Of a stretch of DNA of 64,000 nt, positions 17,648 to 25,969 are shown one piece after another. Under the pieces are notes generated by a model. The model was not told the origin of the DNA, made no database searches, and was given only the letters and a program-made list of their open reading frames with translations. The DNA lies in NCBI RefSeq assembly GCF_900101495.1, contig NZ_FMUS01000023.1, forward strand, positions 1 to 64,000, given 5' to 3'. Every line of letters starts with the position of its first letter. Within the stretch, counting starts at the first letter, position 1. This DNA is from Alkaliphilus peptidifermentans DSM 18978. GTDB lineage: Bacteria; Bacillota; Clostridia; Peptostreptococcales; Natronincolaceae. The position numbers and the translations under genes were made by a program.

Positions 17648-20600
17648 TTATTCAACAATTGAAATTCTTCCTTCTACCGTTGGAATTTCAACACCAGTCT
17701 GTAAATAGTTTATTACTGTTGTGCTTAATACTTCACCAGTATCTGCTAAGATTTTAGCTTCCTTTAACCACTCATATCCATCTCCACCAGCTGCAACAAA
17801 GTCATTAGTTGCAACAGTATAGATTTCATCAAGCACTAAAGCTTCTCCAGCAATTAGGACCTCAACAACCTTTTCTCCCTCTGGTTTAGATGGGTCGTAG
17901 GTGAATGTCATTCCAGAAATATGAAGGAAGCCTCCATTTTGCTCTGGATATAATCTAACGCTATATTCCAAACTCTTTAGCAATTGCTCTCCAGTCATTT
18001 CCATTTTAACTACAGTATTTGCAAATGGAAGTACTGTCATAATATGCTCTAGAGTTACTTCTCCTTCTGGAACACTTGCACGGATTCCTCCACCATTTGT
18101 AAAGGCAACTTCTGCTCCAACAGCCTGACGCATTGCATCAGTAATAAGATTTCCTAGATTTGTTTCTTTAACTCGTACATCTTCTCTTGCTCCATCTAAA
18201 GTAACATCAACTTCTGCAATTACTTCCTGTAACGCTGTTTCCACTTCAGACTTATAGATGTTTAGAAGAGCATCAACCTCTGCTTTTGGCTTTATGTTGC
18301 TATTATCTCGAACTAGATGGCCATTTACTCCAATGAACTTTCCATTATAGTAAAGTATATTTGTAATTCCTACTGCTTTTCCATGCTCGTATGCTTGTGT
18401 CACATATGTATCAGCTATTCTTACTGGCTTTTCATACGTGCTGTGGCTATGTCCACCAAGTATTAAGTCTACTCCTGAAACCTCAGCCGCAATTCGCTCA
18501 TCTGTATCATTTCCGGCATGGGATAAAACAATAATATGATCTACTGTACCTTCTAATTCATTTACATAGCTTTGTACTACTTCTACTTCATCCTCAAATG
18601 TTATACCTACAGTATTATTTGGATGAGTTTTTACAGCTGTATCTGTTGCAGTAACACCAATTAATGCAATTTTCTTACCCATTTCTTCAATTATTACATA
18701 TGGTTTTAGCAAAGTTTCTTCATTATTTTTAACAACATTTGCACTTATAACTGGAAATTTAGCTGCATCAACCAGCTCTAACAATCTTTTCTGACCATAG
18801 TTAAAGTCATGGTTACCTGGAACCATAGCATCATAGCCCATTAGGTTCATAGCCTTGACAGCTGCATCACCATCATTAAATACTACATAATTAGTACCGT
18901 GGAAAGTATCTCCCATATCAAACAATAATGTGTTTGTATTGTCTTTCTTAATGTTATCTACTATTGTAGCTATTTTTGCAAGACCCATTTCTCCAGCACT
19001 TTGATTATATAGAACTCTACCATGCATATCATTTGTGTGTACGATAGAGATTTTATCAAAGTCTACTAAATAACTATTAAGAATTTTGGCCATTTCTCCC
19101 CATTTGATTACTGCATCAGGTCTAAATGTACCATCACTGTATCCACCTACAAGGCCTAATTGTACAGCAGCCGCCATTGATTCTTTAGCCCATGGGCTAA
19201 TTTTATCTTTATCATTGAATTGATCAAGAACAGCTATGTCATATTCATCTGCTAAGTTTAAAGCTCTAATTAAGAATACAAAGGCTTGCTCTCTTGTAAC
19301 TTTTTCATTAGGTGCAAAACTTGTTTCACTTACACCACCAGTAATATCTAGTAAATAAGCCGCTTCAATATAAGGTGCTAAATTAGCTTCTACATCAGAA
19401 AACCTATATTCTTCGATATCTGGTATAGTAGGTAAATCTGCTCCTAAAGCTTTAACTAAAGCTTTTACATATTCGCCTCTAGTCGTTTGCTTTTCTAAAT
19501 TAATACTATGGGCATTCCATGAACGTTCATGGGCAGGAATTTCAAAAATTTCTTTATTAATTAAGTTTACAGCATCTTCTCTTGCCCAATGGGTTAATGG
19601 AGCACCAATAACCTCCCAGTTGTTATCAACTTCTGGCTCAAGAATTCCCTTCTCGCTAATATAATCTAAAATATAGCTTCTTAATGACTTAGGATCTGAA
19701 ACAAAGTATGCATCATTACTAATGATACCTAAATTCTCTAATCCACTAAATCTGTAGTTATTAATAGCCAATTTAAATACTTGATCATCCTTTACTGGCT
19801 CTCCCTTAAAGGTTAAATCAACTATTCTATTTCCAGGCTCCTTTGAAATGTCTATCTTGTAATCTACTCCCTGGAACATATCATAATTATAACCTCTGAT
19901 TTCTGGGTTAAAGCTTATTGTAATATCTCCAGGCTGATATGTGTTATAGTAGCTAGCAGACCATTCCATATAATCCTTTAATTCACTACCAGTTACCTCT
20001 ACTGCATATAGTGTATTAGGATATTTATAAATTCCAAATATGTCTCCATAGGAAACAGGTCCCTCTTTAATATTTGAGTAGTTATCAAATAACGCCGCAG
20101 CAGCTATATCTGCTCCTGTATATTCAAGCTGTACATTATTAATTAGGTCAATAACAGCTGAATCCATCAATTGAGCTGCTGGAAGATACAGGCTTTTAAC
20201 TTCATATTCAGGAACAAAATCTGCAGTTGCAGTAGCTACTGTGTTGCTTATGAAGTCTAATGTTCTTTGCTGCTCACTCTTTAAAGCATCTGCTAAATCT
20301 GCATTTGCTTCAAAATCTTGAGCTACTATTATTTCTGCTTTTCTATCTACAATTACCCACTTATCTCCTTGCTTTTCTAGGGTAATATCTACTCTTGCAA
20401 TTTCCCTTGCTGCATTCCTTGGTGCAACAACAGGAACCCCATTAACCTCCATGTTTTTAGTGTCATGATCATGACCTAAAAGCATCATTGCCAATTGAGG
20501 CACTTTTTCTGTTATCAGACTTGCTTTAGAACCTTCATTTTCATATCTTCCCTCTAGACCAGCATGGGCAGTAGCAATAACTATATCTACACCCTTTTCT

Positions 20601-21244
20601 TCAGTTAACTCTTTATATAGCCTTTCAGCCTCTTCATGCATTGCATTAAACTTAAGGTTTGTAACCTTAGGTCCATCCCAAACTGGAATATTTGGTGTAG
20701 TTAAACCAATGATTCCAACCTTTATTCCATTTAACTCTACTATTGTGTACGGCTCGACAAAGTAACTATCGTCAGCCTTATAGAATGTGTTAGCTGAAAG
20801 CAATGGGAAATTGGCCTCGGCTTCAATTTTTTTAATAAGGTCTGTGCCAAAGTTAAACTCATGATTTCCTAAAGTCATAGCATCATAATTCATTAAATTC
20901 ATTGATTTAATTACTGGATGTGGCTCGTCAATTAAAACAGTATTGAATAAGTCATCAGTTAATAATGTACCCTGAATAGTATCTCCATTGTCGATAAGAA
21001 TTGTATTAGGGTTTTCTTCTCTTACTTGCTCTACTATAGTAGCAAGCTTTACCATTCCTCCACGATCATCAACACGATTATCTTCGTAGCTCCAGTTGAA
21101 GATAGTTCCATGAATGTCAGCGGTACCTAAAACGGTAATGGTTACTCTCTCTGCTGCATAGGCTACGTTTATCGGTGAAAACAAACCAATTACTAAAGCA
21201 ACTACCAGCATCATTACACTAAGTTTTTTTACATTTCTCAACAT
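17648..21244 (-). CDS. Secreted YfkN-like cyclic-nucleotide phosphodiesterase / 5'-nucleotidase with central SLH domains (1198 aa)
   Basis: This is a surface nucleotide scavenger. Residues 1-30 are a signal peptide ending AYA-AE. Residues 33-545 form a CpdB-like module (GTADIHG, DNGDTIQG, GNHEFNFG, LLGHDHD) with a C-terminal domain typical of 2',3'-cyclic nucleotide phosphodiesterases (YKYPNTLYAVEVTGSELKDY). Residues 549-726 hold three SLH repeats for cell-wall attachment. Residues 730-1198 form a UshA-like 5'-nucleotidase (HTNDMHG, GNHDFNYG, LGGHSHS, and substrate loop FTNGGGIRASV). The catalytic pair recalls Bacillus YfkN, but SLH domains usually sit at a protein end, so their central position is unusual. 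The ATG at 21244 is preceded by GGGAGG at 6 nt. An upstream ATG at 21298 lacks such a site. Confidence 0.93.
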   Translation of the reverse strand: MLRNVKKLSVMMLVVALVIGLFSPINVAYAAERVTITVLGTADIHGTIFNWSYEDNRVDDRGGMVKLATIVEQVREENPNTILIDNGDTIQGTLLTDDLFNTVLIDEPHPVIKSMNLMNYDAMTLGNHEFNFGTDLIKKIEAEANFPLLSANTFYKADDSYFVEPYTIVELNGIKVGIIGLTTPNIPVWDGPKVTNLKFNAMHEEAERLYKELTEEKGVDIVIATAHAGLEGRYENEGSKASLITEKVPQLAMMLLGHDHDTKNMEVNGVPVVAPRNAAREIARVDITLEKQGDKWVIVDRKAEIIVAQDFEANADLADALKSEQQRTLDFISNTVATATADFVPEYEVKSLYLPAAQLMDSAVIDLINNVQLEYTGADIAAAALFDNYSNIKEGPVSYGDIFGIYKYPNTLYAVEVTGSELKDYMEWSASYYNTYQPGDITISFNPEIRGYNYDMFQGVDYKIDISKEPGNRIVDLTFKGEPVKDDQVFKLAINNYRFSGLENLGIISNDAYFVSDPKSLRSYILDYISEKGILEPEVDNNWEVIGAPLTHWAREDAVNLINKEIFEIPAHERSWNAHSINLEKQTTRGEYVKALVKALGADLPTIPDIEEYRFSDVEANLAPYIEAAYLLDITGGVSETSFAPNEKVTREQAFVFLIRALNLADEYDIAVLDQFNDKDKISPWAKESMAAAVQLGLVGGYSDGTFRPDAVIKWGEMAKILNSYLVDFDKISIVHTNDMHGRVLYNQSAGEMGLAKIATIVDNIKKDNTNTLLFDMGDTFHGTNYVVFNDGDAAVKAMNLMGYDAMVPGNHDFNYGQKRLLELVDAAKFPVISANVVKNNEETLLKPYVIIEEMGKKIALIGVTATDTAVKTHPNNTVGITFEDEVEVVQSYVNELEGTVDHIIVLSHAGNDTDERIAAEVSGVDLILGGHSHSTYEKPVRIADTYVTQAYEHGKAVGITNILYYNGKFIGVNGHLVRDNSNIKPKAEVDALLNIYKSEVETALQEVIAEVDVTLDGAREDVRVKETNLGNLITDAMRQAVGAEVAFTNGGGIRASVPEGEVTLEHIMTVLPFANTVVKMEMTGEQLLKSLEYSVRLYPEQNGGFLHISGMTFTYDPSKPEGEKVVEVLIAGEALVLDEIYTVATNDFVAAGGDGYEWLKEAKILADTGEVLSTTVINYLQTGVEIPTVEGRISIVE

Positions 21245-21503
21245 TTGCATCCTCCCTTTTTTATATTTCTCCCTGTATGTCCATAATTTATGTATCATAG
21301 ATTATGGACATACAATAATATTATTCAATATAATAAGTTTTTTTTCCTGCGTAATTATTAAAATAATACTAATAATCTGAAAGTTGTTAAGGGTTTACAA
21401 ATTATATTATATATAATTGTAGAAGTGTTACATGTCAATTTGCTATATTAGGTATTATTAATTACCTTATTATAGGTAATACTAAACCATGGAGGTGAAA
21501 TCT

Positions 21504-21833
21504 ATGAGATTAATTGCTAGATTTATAGATGAACAACAAGCAAGTGGATTGATAGACAGCTTACGAATCATTGGTTTTCATCGTAAGGATATGATTGTAA
21601 GCAGTTTAGCCAAGGAACAAACCCACTTTACCTTTAGAGATGCTGTGGATGAAGTTACATTTATTAAAACCGAGGGAGATAGCTTAAATGAGCTGGACAC
21701 CTTTGCAGCTGGCATACCCGGTTTAAAGGGCAAGGAAGGAGTTATAGTTGCTGTAGAAGCTTCAAAGCATGCTACCAACCGTATAAGAGAAGCTATGGAG
21801 CAGGCTGGGGCTGTTGAAATTATTCAAGATTAA
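21504..21833 (+). CDS. Conserved-looking small protein of unknown function (109 aa)
   Basis: This soluble alpha/beta protein, MRLIARFIDEQQASGLIDSL through GAVEIIQD, has no signal peptide or cysteines. Alternation of strands and helices suggests a small ferredoxin-like fold, with a glycine-rich FAAGIPGLKGKEGVIVAVEA segment. The start is the ATG at 21504, 6 nt after GGAGGTG. An ATG at 21489 overlaps that site. It is divergent from the large nucleotidase gene (259 nt between starts) and ends at a hairpin. I do not recognise the family and assign no function. Confidence 0.75.
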   Translation: MRLIARFIDEQQASGLIDSLRIIGFHRKDMIVSSLAKEQTHFTFRDAVDEVTFIKTEGDSLNELDTFAAGIPGLKGKEGVIVAVEASKHATNRIREAMEQAGAVEIIQD

Positions 21834-21864
21834 AATCAATTAAATATCTGTCTGACTATTCTTG

Positions 21865-21905
21865 ACTCCAAACTGAGAAATTTTTGACAGTCTGGAGTTT
21901 ATTAA
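21865..21905 (+). terminator. Terminator after the 109-aa protein
   Basis: ACTCCA-A-ACT pairs with AGT-C-TGGAGT (outer arms 21865-21870 and 21893-21898) and is followed by a T/A-rich tract, TTTATTAATTTTA. It lies about 30 nt after the stop codon. Confidence 0.7.
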
Positions 21906-21936
21906 TTTTACAACGACTCAATGATTTAGACATTTT

Positions 21937-22989
21937 TTACTTATAATATAAATGTATGTACTCCTTTAAGGATTTTCTATAATGGCCATTGCGGCCAAAA
22001 ATTGTATCAGCTGCAATCATTGAATTTAAAATTGCTTCCTCTGTTGCCTCTACTGTTGCTTGAAAAATCATATCTATGTGTGCTTCATTAACCATTTGAA
22101 TATTTATTATTTTATCTTCCTCATAATGATTTATTTTATTAGCAGTTGTAAAGGCAATGGCGATGTCACCACTTCCATGTCCAATGTAGGCGCCTGTTCT
22201 ACTTAATCCAACAACAGAACGCTTGGCTATTCTTTTTAACTGTCTTTCTGTTACAGGTAAATCGGTTGCAACAATAATTATTATTGATCCCTTATCGCCA
22301 TCTGTTTCTGCATTCCCTTCTAATTCCACAATTAACTTTCCAAGGGCTTTTCCATTGACTAATAAATCTTCCTTTTTACCCATATTTGACAGCACTAAGA
22401 CCCCAATTTTATATTCCATATCATTAAAGGTAATTACTCTTGAAGCGGAGCCTATACCACCCTTTAACTGATAACACGACATACCTGTGCCTGCTCCCAC
22501 AGAACCTTCACTGAACTCGTTTTTTGCATTTTTAATTGCATCAATTACATCTTTTTTACTAACATGTACTCCTCTTATATCATTTAAATAAGCATCATTA
22601 CATTCTGCTACAACAGGATTAACAGTTCCGGTAGTTATACCAATGTCAGGATTTTTATCAATCATATAATGTATTAAGGCATCGGAGGCAATACCTATGT
22701 TTAATGTATTAGTTAAAATTATGGGAGTTTCAATAGTTCCCAATTCATTTATCTGGACAGTACCAAGGGTTTTTCCAAAACCATTTATTATGTGGGAAGC
22801 TGCCATCACCTTTTTTTTGAAGCAATTTCCTTCATGGGGAAGCACAGCTGTAACACCAGTATTAATATCACCATCCATCAGTGTAGTGTGTCCCACCTTT
22901 ACACCTTCTACATCAGTTATAGCATTATATCTACCTGGTTTCATTTTTCCGATAATTATACCGTAATCCCTTAGCTTTTTTGGCTTCAT
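21937..22989 (-). CDS. P1-family (DmpA-like) self-processing aminopeptidase (350 aa)
   Basis: Family S58/P1 enzymes are N-terminal-nucleophile hydrolases that release amino acids or beta-amino acids from small peptides, amides or esters. The family's opening ITDVEGVKVGHTTL is present. The self-cleavage region is GAGTGMSCYQLKGGIGSASR, with Ser181 after Gly180 as the predicted nucleophile. The RTGAYIGHGSGDIAIAFTTA segment is also typical. There is no signal peptide, so it acts in the cytosol. The ATG follows AGGAGGG. It appears to be a single-gene unit. Substrate class is by analogy only. Confidence 0.9.
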   Translation of the reverse strand: MKPKKLRDYGIIIGKMKPGRYNAITDVEGVKVGHTTLMDGDINTGVTAVLPHEGNCFKKKVMAASHIINGFGKTLGTVQINELGTIETPIILTNTLNIGIASDALIHYMIDKNPDIGITTGTVNPVVAECNDAYLNDIRGVHVSKKDVIDAIKNAKNEFSEGSVGAGTGMSCYQLKGGIGSASRVITFNDMEYKIGVLVLSNMGKKEDLLVNGKALGKLIVELEGNAETDGDKGSIIIIVATDLPVTERQLKRIAKRSVVGLSRTGAYIGHGSGDIAIAFTTANKINHYEEDKIINIQMVNEAHIDMIFQATVEATEEAILNSMIAADTIFGRNGHYRKSLKEYIHLYYK

Positions 22990-23089
22990 TTTCCGCCCTC
23001 CTAAGTAAACTTATAGATAAGTAATTCTTTAAATATTAGTAAAACCCTCCCTATTTAAGCTACTAAAAAATAAAATCGTCTACAAGCTA

Positions 23090-23141
23090 AAGCCTCCTTA
23101 TGATGAGGTTGTTTAAGTCAACAACATACCAAAGGAGGCTT
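23090..23141. repeat. Extended stem-loop in the intergenic region 22990-23150
   Basis: A 10-bp perfect stem AAGCCTCCTT / AAGGAGGCTT (23090-23099 with 23132-23141) encloses an inner GTTGT/ACAAC hairpin. It lies 10 nt past the stop of the cysteine-hydrolase-like gene (minus strand). No T-run follows directly on either strand, so it is not a classic terminator. It may be a processing hairpin, a weak terminator or a repeat element. Confidence 0.45.
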
Positions 23142-23150
23142 AGGTCTTTA

Positions 23151-24212
23151 TTAATAAGTCTTATAACTATTGATTGACGAAACTCTGCCTATATAAACCT
23201 GATCTATAATTATATTGCCATACTTTTTTCCATCTTCATTTAATATATTAAAGTATTCTTCCCTATAATTTATTCCATTAGTTGATTTTTGACTAGACCA
23301 ATATCTTAACCCTACAATTTTTTCGTTATCCTTAATCCAGTTAAGAAACACAACAGTATGACCAGTATGATTTTCTCTTGAAAAATCGATGAAATCTCCT
23401 GCCCTTGCATCTTCTAAATTATTTATACGTCTTCCCACTCCATATTTTTCTAATGCAACGGTTAAATTATGGGTGCTTTTATTACTGCTTGCAACATACC
23501 AAGTTAAAACAAAATCATACAGCTGATCCCAGTTCATTCCATTTAAATCATCTGCCGATAGTCCTACTGCTCTGTTACGCTCTTGCATTGCTTTAAAAAA
23601 CACTTCAAAGGTTATTCCTACACAGTGACTAGCTCGATCTCCCTTTGGATTAGCTCTTAATAGTAATGTATCTTTATAATACAGATTGGTTGTGACTCCA
23701 TTATAATTTGCATAGTCTGTATTAAGTAAATATGGAGTACCAATGGGGTATGTCTTAATCATGTCCAAAACATATCTATTTAAGGTTTCATTTAATAACC
23801 GTTCCTGTTCTTTATTTTCTTTGTTACTATCGATTGAATCAGTTGAATTATTATGTTCTACTGCCTTATCTTTTTCTTCTGTTTTTTTTGTGTTTGCTTC
23901 ATTTTTATTATCTTTCTTATTTTCATCATTTTTGACATTTTCCTCAATCCCTGATATAGCCTCTTCGTCCCGAGATATATCATCAGCAGCCTCTTCTTCA
24001 CTTTCAATTTCATCAATTATATTTTCATTATCTGTTAAGTTTTCTTCTATACTTTCCTTTTCATCTTCAACATCTTCTATTTCAGCTATATCATTCAAGC
24101 TTGAATCCTCATGCTTCTGTGCGAATATGTAATATGAAGTTAAGGTTAGAATCGATAGCACAAAACTAATTAGTATAACCATTGTAGTAATTTTAAACTT
24201 TTTTTGTCCCAT
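23151..24212 (-). CDS. Membrane-anchored protein with acidic linker and NlpC/CHAP-like hydrolase domain (353 aa)
   Basis: Residues 12-32 form one hydrophobic segment (signal anchor). Residues 35-135 are a low-complexity stretch very rich in Glu, Asp, Asn and Lys that probably acts as a flexible spacer across the wall. The C-terminal domain (about 145-353) has RASHCVGITFEVFFKAMQ with a candidate catalytic cysteine and, 100 residues on, RAGDFIDFSRENHTGHTVVF with a candidate histidine. That Cys...GH arrangement recalls NlpC/P60 or CHAP cell-wall hydrolases. I infer peptidoglycan or surface-substrate hydrolysis, but I do not recognise the exact family. The ATG follows AAAAGGGG. Confidence 0.65.
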   Translation of the reverse strand: MGQKKFKITTMVILISFVLSILTLTSYYIFAQKHEDSSLNDIAEIEDVEDEKESIEENLTDNENIIDEIESEEEAADDISRDEEAISGIEENVKNDENKKDNKNEANTKKTEEKDKAVEHNNSTDSIDSNKENKEQERLLNETLNRYVLDMIKTYPIGTPYLLNTDYANYNGVTTNLYYKDTLLLRANPKGDRASHCVGITFEVFFKAMQERNRAVGLSADDLNGMNWDQLYDFVLTWYVASSNKSTHNLTVALEKYGVGRRINNLEDARAGDFIDFSRENHTGHTVVFLNWIKDNEKIVGLRYWSSQKSTNGINYREEYFNILNEDGKKYGNIIIDQVYIGRVSSINSYKTY

Positions 24213-24397
24213 AAAATATCCCCTTTTTTAGCTTTTTACATAATTCTATTTTACTATGGTTATAGAAAAGTTTATATTGGTAATAGTTGTAATGTTTAGG
24301 TTCTGAAATAAAAGACATACTAATATTTAGAGCTATAATATAATTTATTAGAATAAATATTTATTTTTAGTAATTCACTTGTATTTAATGGTTTTTT

Positions 24398-24425
24398 TTG
24401 ATAATATAATTCAAAATAATATAAA
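24398..24425 (+). promoter_or_regulatory. Candidate promoter of tyrS
   Basis: TTGATA at 24398-24403 and TATAAA at 24420-24425 are separated by 16 nt, placing the transcription start just before the T-box leader. The match is good but not perfect, and the region is AT-rich. Confidence 0.45.
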
Positions 24426-24429
24426 TAGT

Positions 24430-24666
24430 AGACTATGAAGGAGTACATAAGTCTCCATGGTTACAATTTAGAGAGTAGGTTGGTTGCTGAAAAATCTACA
24501 GTACATGGATAGATGAAATACACTCTAGAGTTTTGAAGTAAAAGCTTCAACGGTTTCACCCGTTATAGTGATTAGAGGCATGTATTGTAATTACAATCAT
24601 GTAAATAAAGGTGGTACCACGGGTCTTCTCGTCCTTTTTGGATGATAAGACCCTTTATTTTTGAAA
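24430..24666 (+). promoter_or_regulatory. T-box leader of tyrS
   Basis: The T-box sequence AAGGTGGTACCACG is exact at 24608-24621. A long stem I region precedes it. The probable specifier codon is TAC (tyrosine) at 24519-24521, in the sequence GAAATACACTC. A terminator follows at about 24621-24666 (GGGTCTT pairing AAGACCC, then TTTATTTTT). Uncharged tRNA-Tyr should stabilise the antiterminator and allow tyrS transcription. The class is certain from the T-box motif and gene context. The specifier assignment is by position and sense. Confidence 0.93.
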
Positions 24667-24690
24667 AATAAGTCTTAGGAGGTAATAAAA

Positions 24691-25914
24691 ATGACAAATG
24701 TTTTTGATATTCTTAAAGAAAGAGGATTCATAAAGCAAGCAACCCACGAGGATGAGATTAGAGAGCTATTAGGAAAAGAAGAAGTAACCTTTTATATAGG
24801 CTTTGATCCAACAGCCGATAGTCTTCATATCGGTCATTTCCTTCAGGTTATTACAATGGCTCATCTTCAAAGAGCAGGACATAAACCTATTTTTTTGATT
24901 GGTGGAGGTACTGCTATGGTTGGAGATCCATCTGGTAGAACAGACATGAGAAGGATGCTAACTCCCGAAGAAATAAATCATAACGGAGATCGTTTTATCC
25001 AACAAACAAAAGGTTTTTTAGATTTTACAGAGGATAAGGGGATTTTGGCCAATAACGCAGATTGGTTAATGGAGTTAGAATATGTTCCCTTTTTAAGGGA
25101 AGTGGGTAAGCATTTCTCTGTAAATAGGATGCTAACTGCTGAGTGTTATAAAAACAGAATGGAGAAGGGATTGTCCTTTCTTGAATTCAATTACATGATT
25201 ATGCAAGCCTATGACTTTTTAGAGCTATACCGTAGACACGGTTGTCGTATGCAGCTAGGTGGCGACGATCAATGGTCTAATATTATAGCTGGAGCCGATT
25301 TAATTCGACGGATTGAAGGTGAATCTGCATATGGCATGACCTTTACTCTGCTTACTACCAGCGAAGGTAAAAAAATGGGTAAAACAGAATCTGGTGCAAT
25401 CTGGCTTGATCCAGAAAAAACATCTCCCTTTGAATTCTATCAATACTGGAGAAATGTAGATGATAAGGATGTTGAAAACTGTCTATCTTTACTTACCTTC
25501 CTACCAATGGATGAGGTAAGAAAGCTTGGAGCTTTACAGGGTTCAGAAATTAATAAGGCTAAAGAAATTCTTGCCTTTGAAGTAACTAAGCTGGTACATG
25601 GAGCAGATGAAGCTACAAAGGCCGAAGAGGCAGCCAAAGCTTTATTTGGTCAAGGGGCTATCGGTGGTTCTGTTCCGACTACAGAAATAAGTAAGGATCA
25701 ATTGAAGGATATGGATATTTTAGCCTTATTGATAACTACTGATTTGTCTCCTTCCCGTGGTGAAGGTCGTCGCTTGGTTCAACAGGGTGGTATTTCGATT
25801 AATGAGGAAAAAGTAACTGATTTTAATATGACAATTAGTGAATCGCTATTTAACAATGATACAATAATGATCAGAAAGGGAAAGAAGGTATATCATCAGG
25901 TTAAACTTGTATAG
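24691..25914 (+). CDS. tyrS: Tyrosyl-tRNA synthetase (407 aa)
   Basis: TyrS attaches tyrosine to tRNA-Tyr. The class I signature is [15 protein letters not shown], with an intact HIGH. KMGKT substitutes for [16 protein letters not shown] is a tyrosine-site segment, and the C-terminal S4-like RNA-binding domain reads [21 protein letters not shown]. The 407-residue length suits TyrZ-like or longer TyrS. AGGAGG precedes the ATG. It is controlled by the T-box leader and ends at a strong bidirectional hairpin. I am certain of the function. Confidence 0.97.
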   Translation: MTNVFDILKERGFIKQATHEDEIRELLGKEEVTFYIGFDPTADSLHIGHFLQVITMAHLQRAGHKPIFLIGGGTAMVGDPSGRTDMRRMLTPEEINHNGDRFIQQTKGFLDFTEDKGILANNADWLMELEYVPFLREVGKHFSVNRMLTAECYKNRMEKGLSFLEFNYMIMQAYDFLELYRRHGCRMQLGGDDQWSNIIAGADLIRRIEGESAYGMTFTLLTTSEGKKMGKTESGAIWLDPEKTSPFEFYQYWRNVDDKDVENCLSLLTFLPMDEVRKLGALQGSEINKAKEILAFEVTKLVHGADEATKAEEAAKALFGQGAIGGSVPTTEISKDQLKDMDILALLITTDLSPSRGEGRRLVQQGGISINEEKVTDFNMTISESLFNNDTIMIRKGKKVYHQVKLV

Positions 25915-25918
25915 TATA

Positions 25919-25950
25919 AAAGCCCATGCTGCGTGAGCATGGGCTTTATT
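25919..25950. terminator. Bidirectional terminator between tyrS and the flavoprotein gene
   Basis: A 12-bp stem AAAGCCCATGCT / AGCATGGGCTTT (25919-25930 with 25936-25947) has a 5-nt loop. T-rich sequence follows on both strands, so it serves both convergent genes. Confidence 0.92.
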
Positions 25951-25969
25951 ATATTATGGGGGAGAAATA

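Noticed and set aside
23743-24132. A serine-rich plus-strand frame
   Set aside because: It is the antisense of the acidic linker of the minus-strand protein, whose GAA/GAT codons read as serine codons on the other strand.
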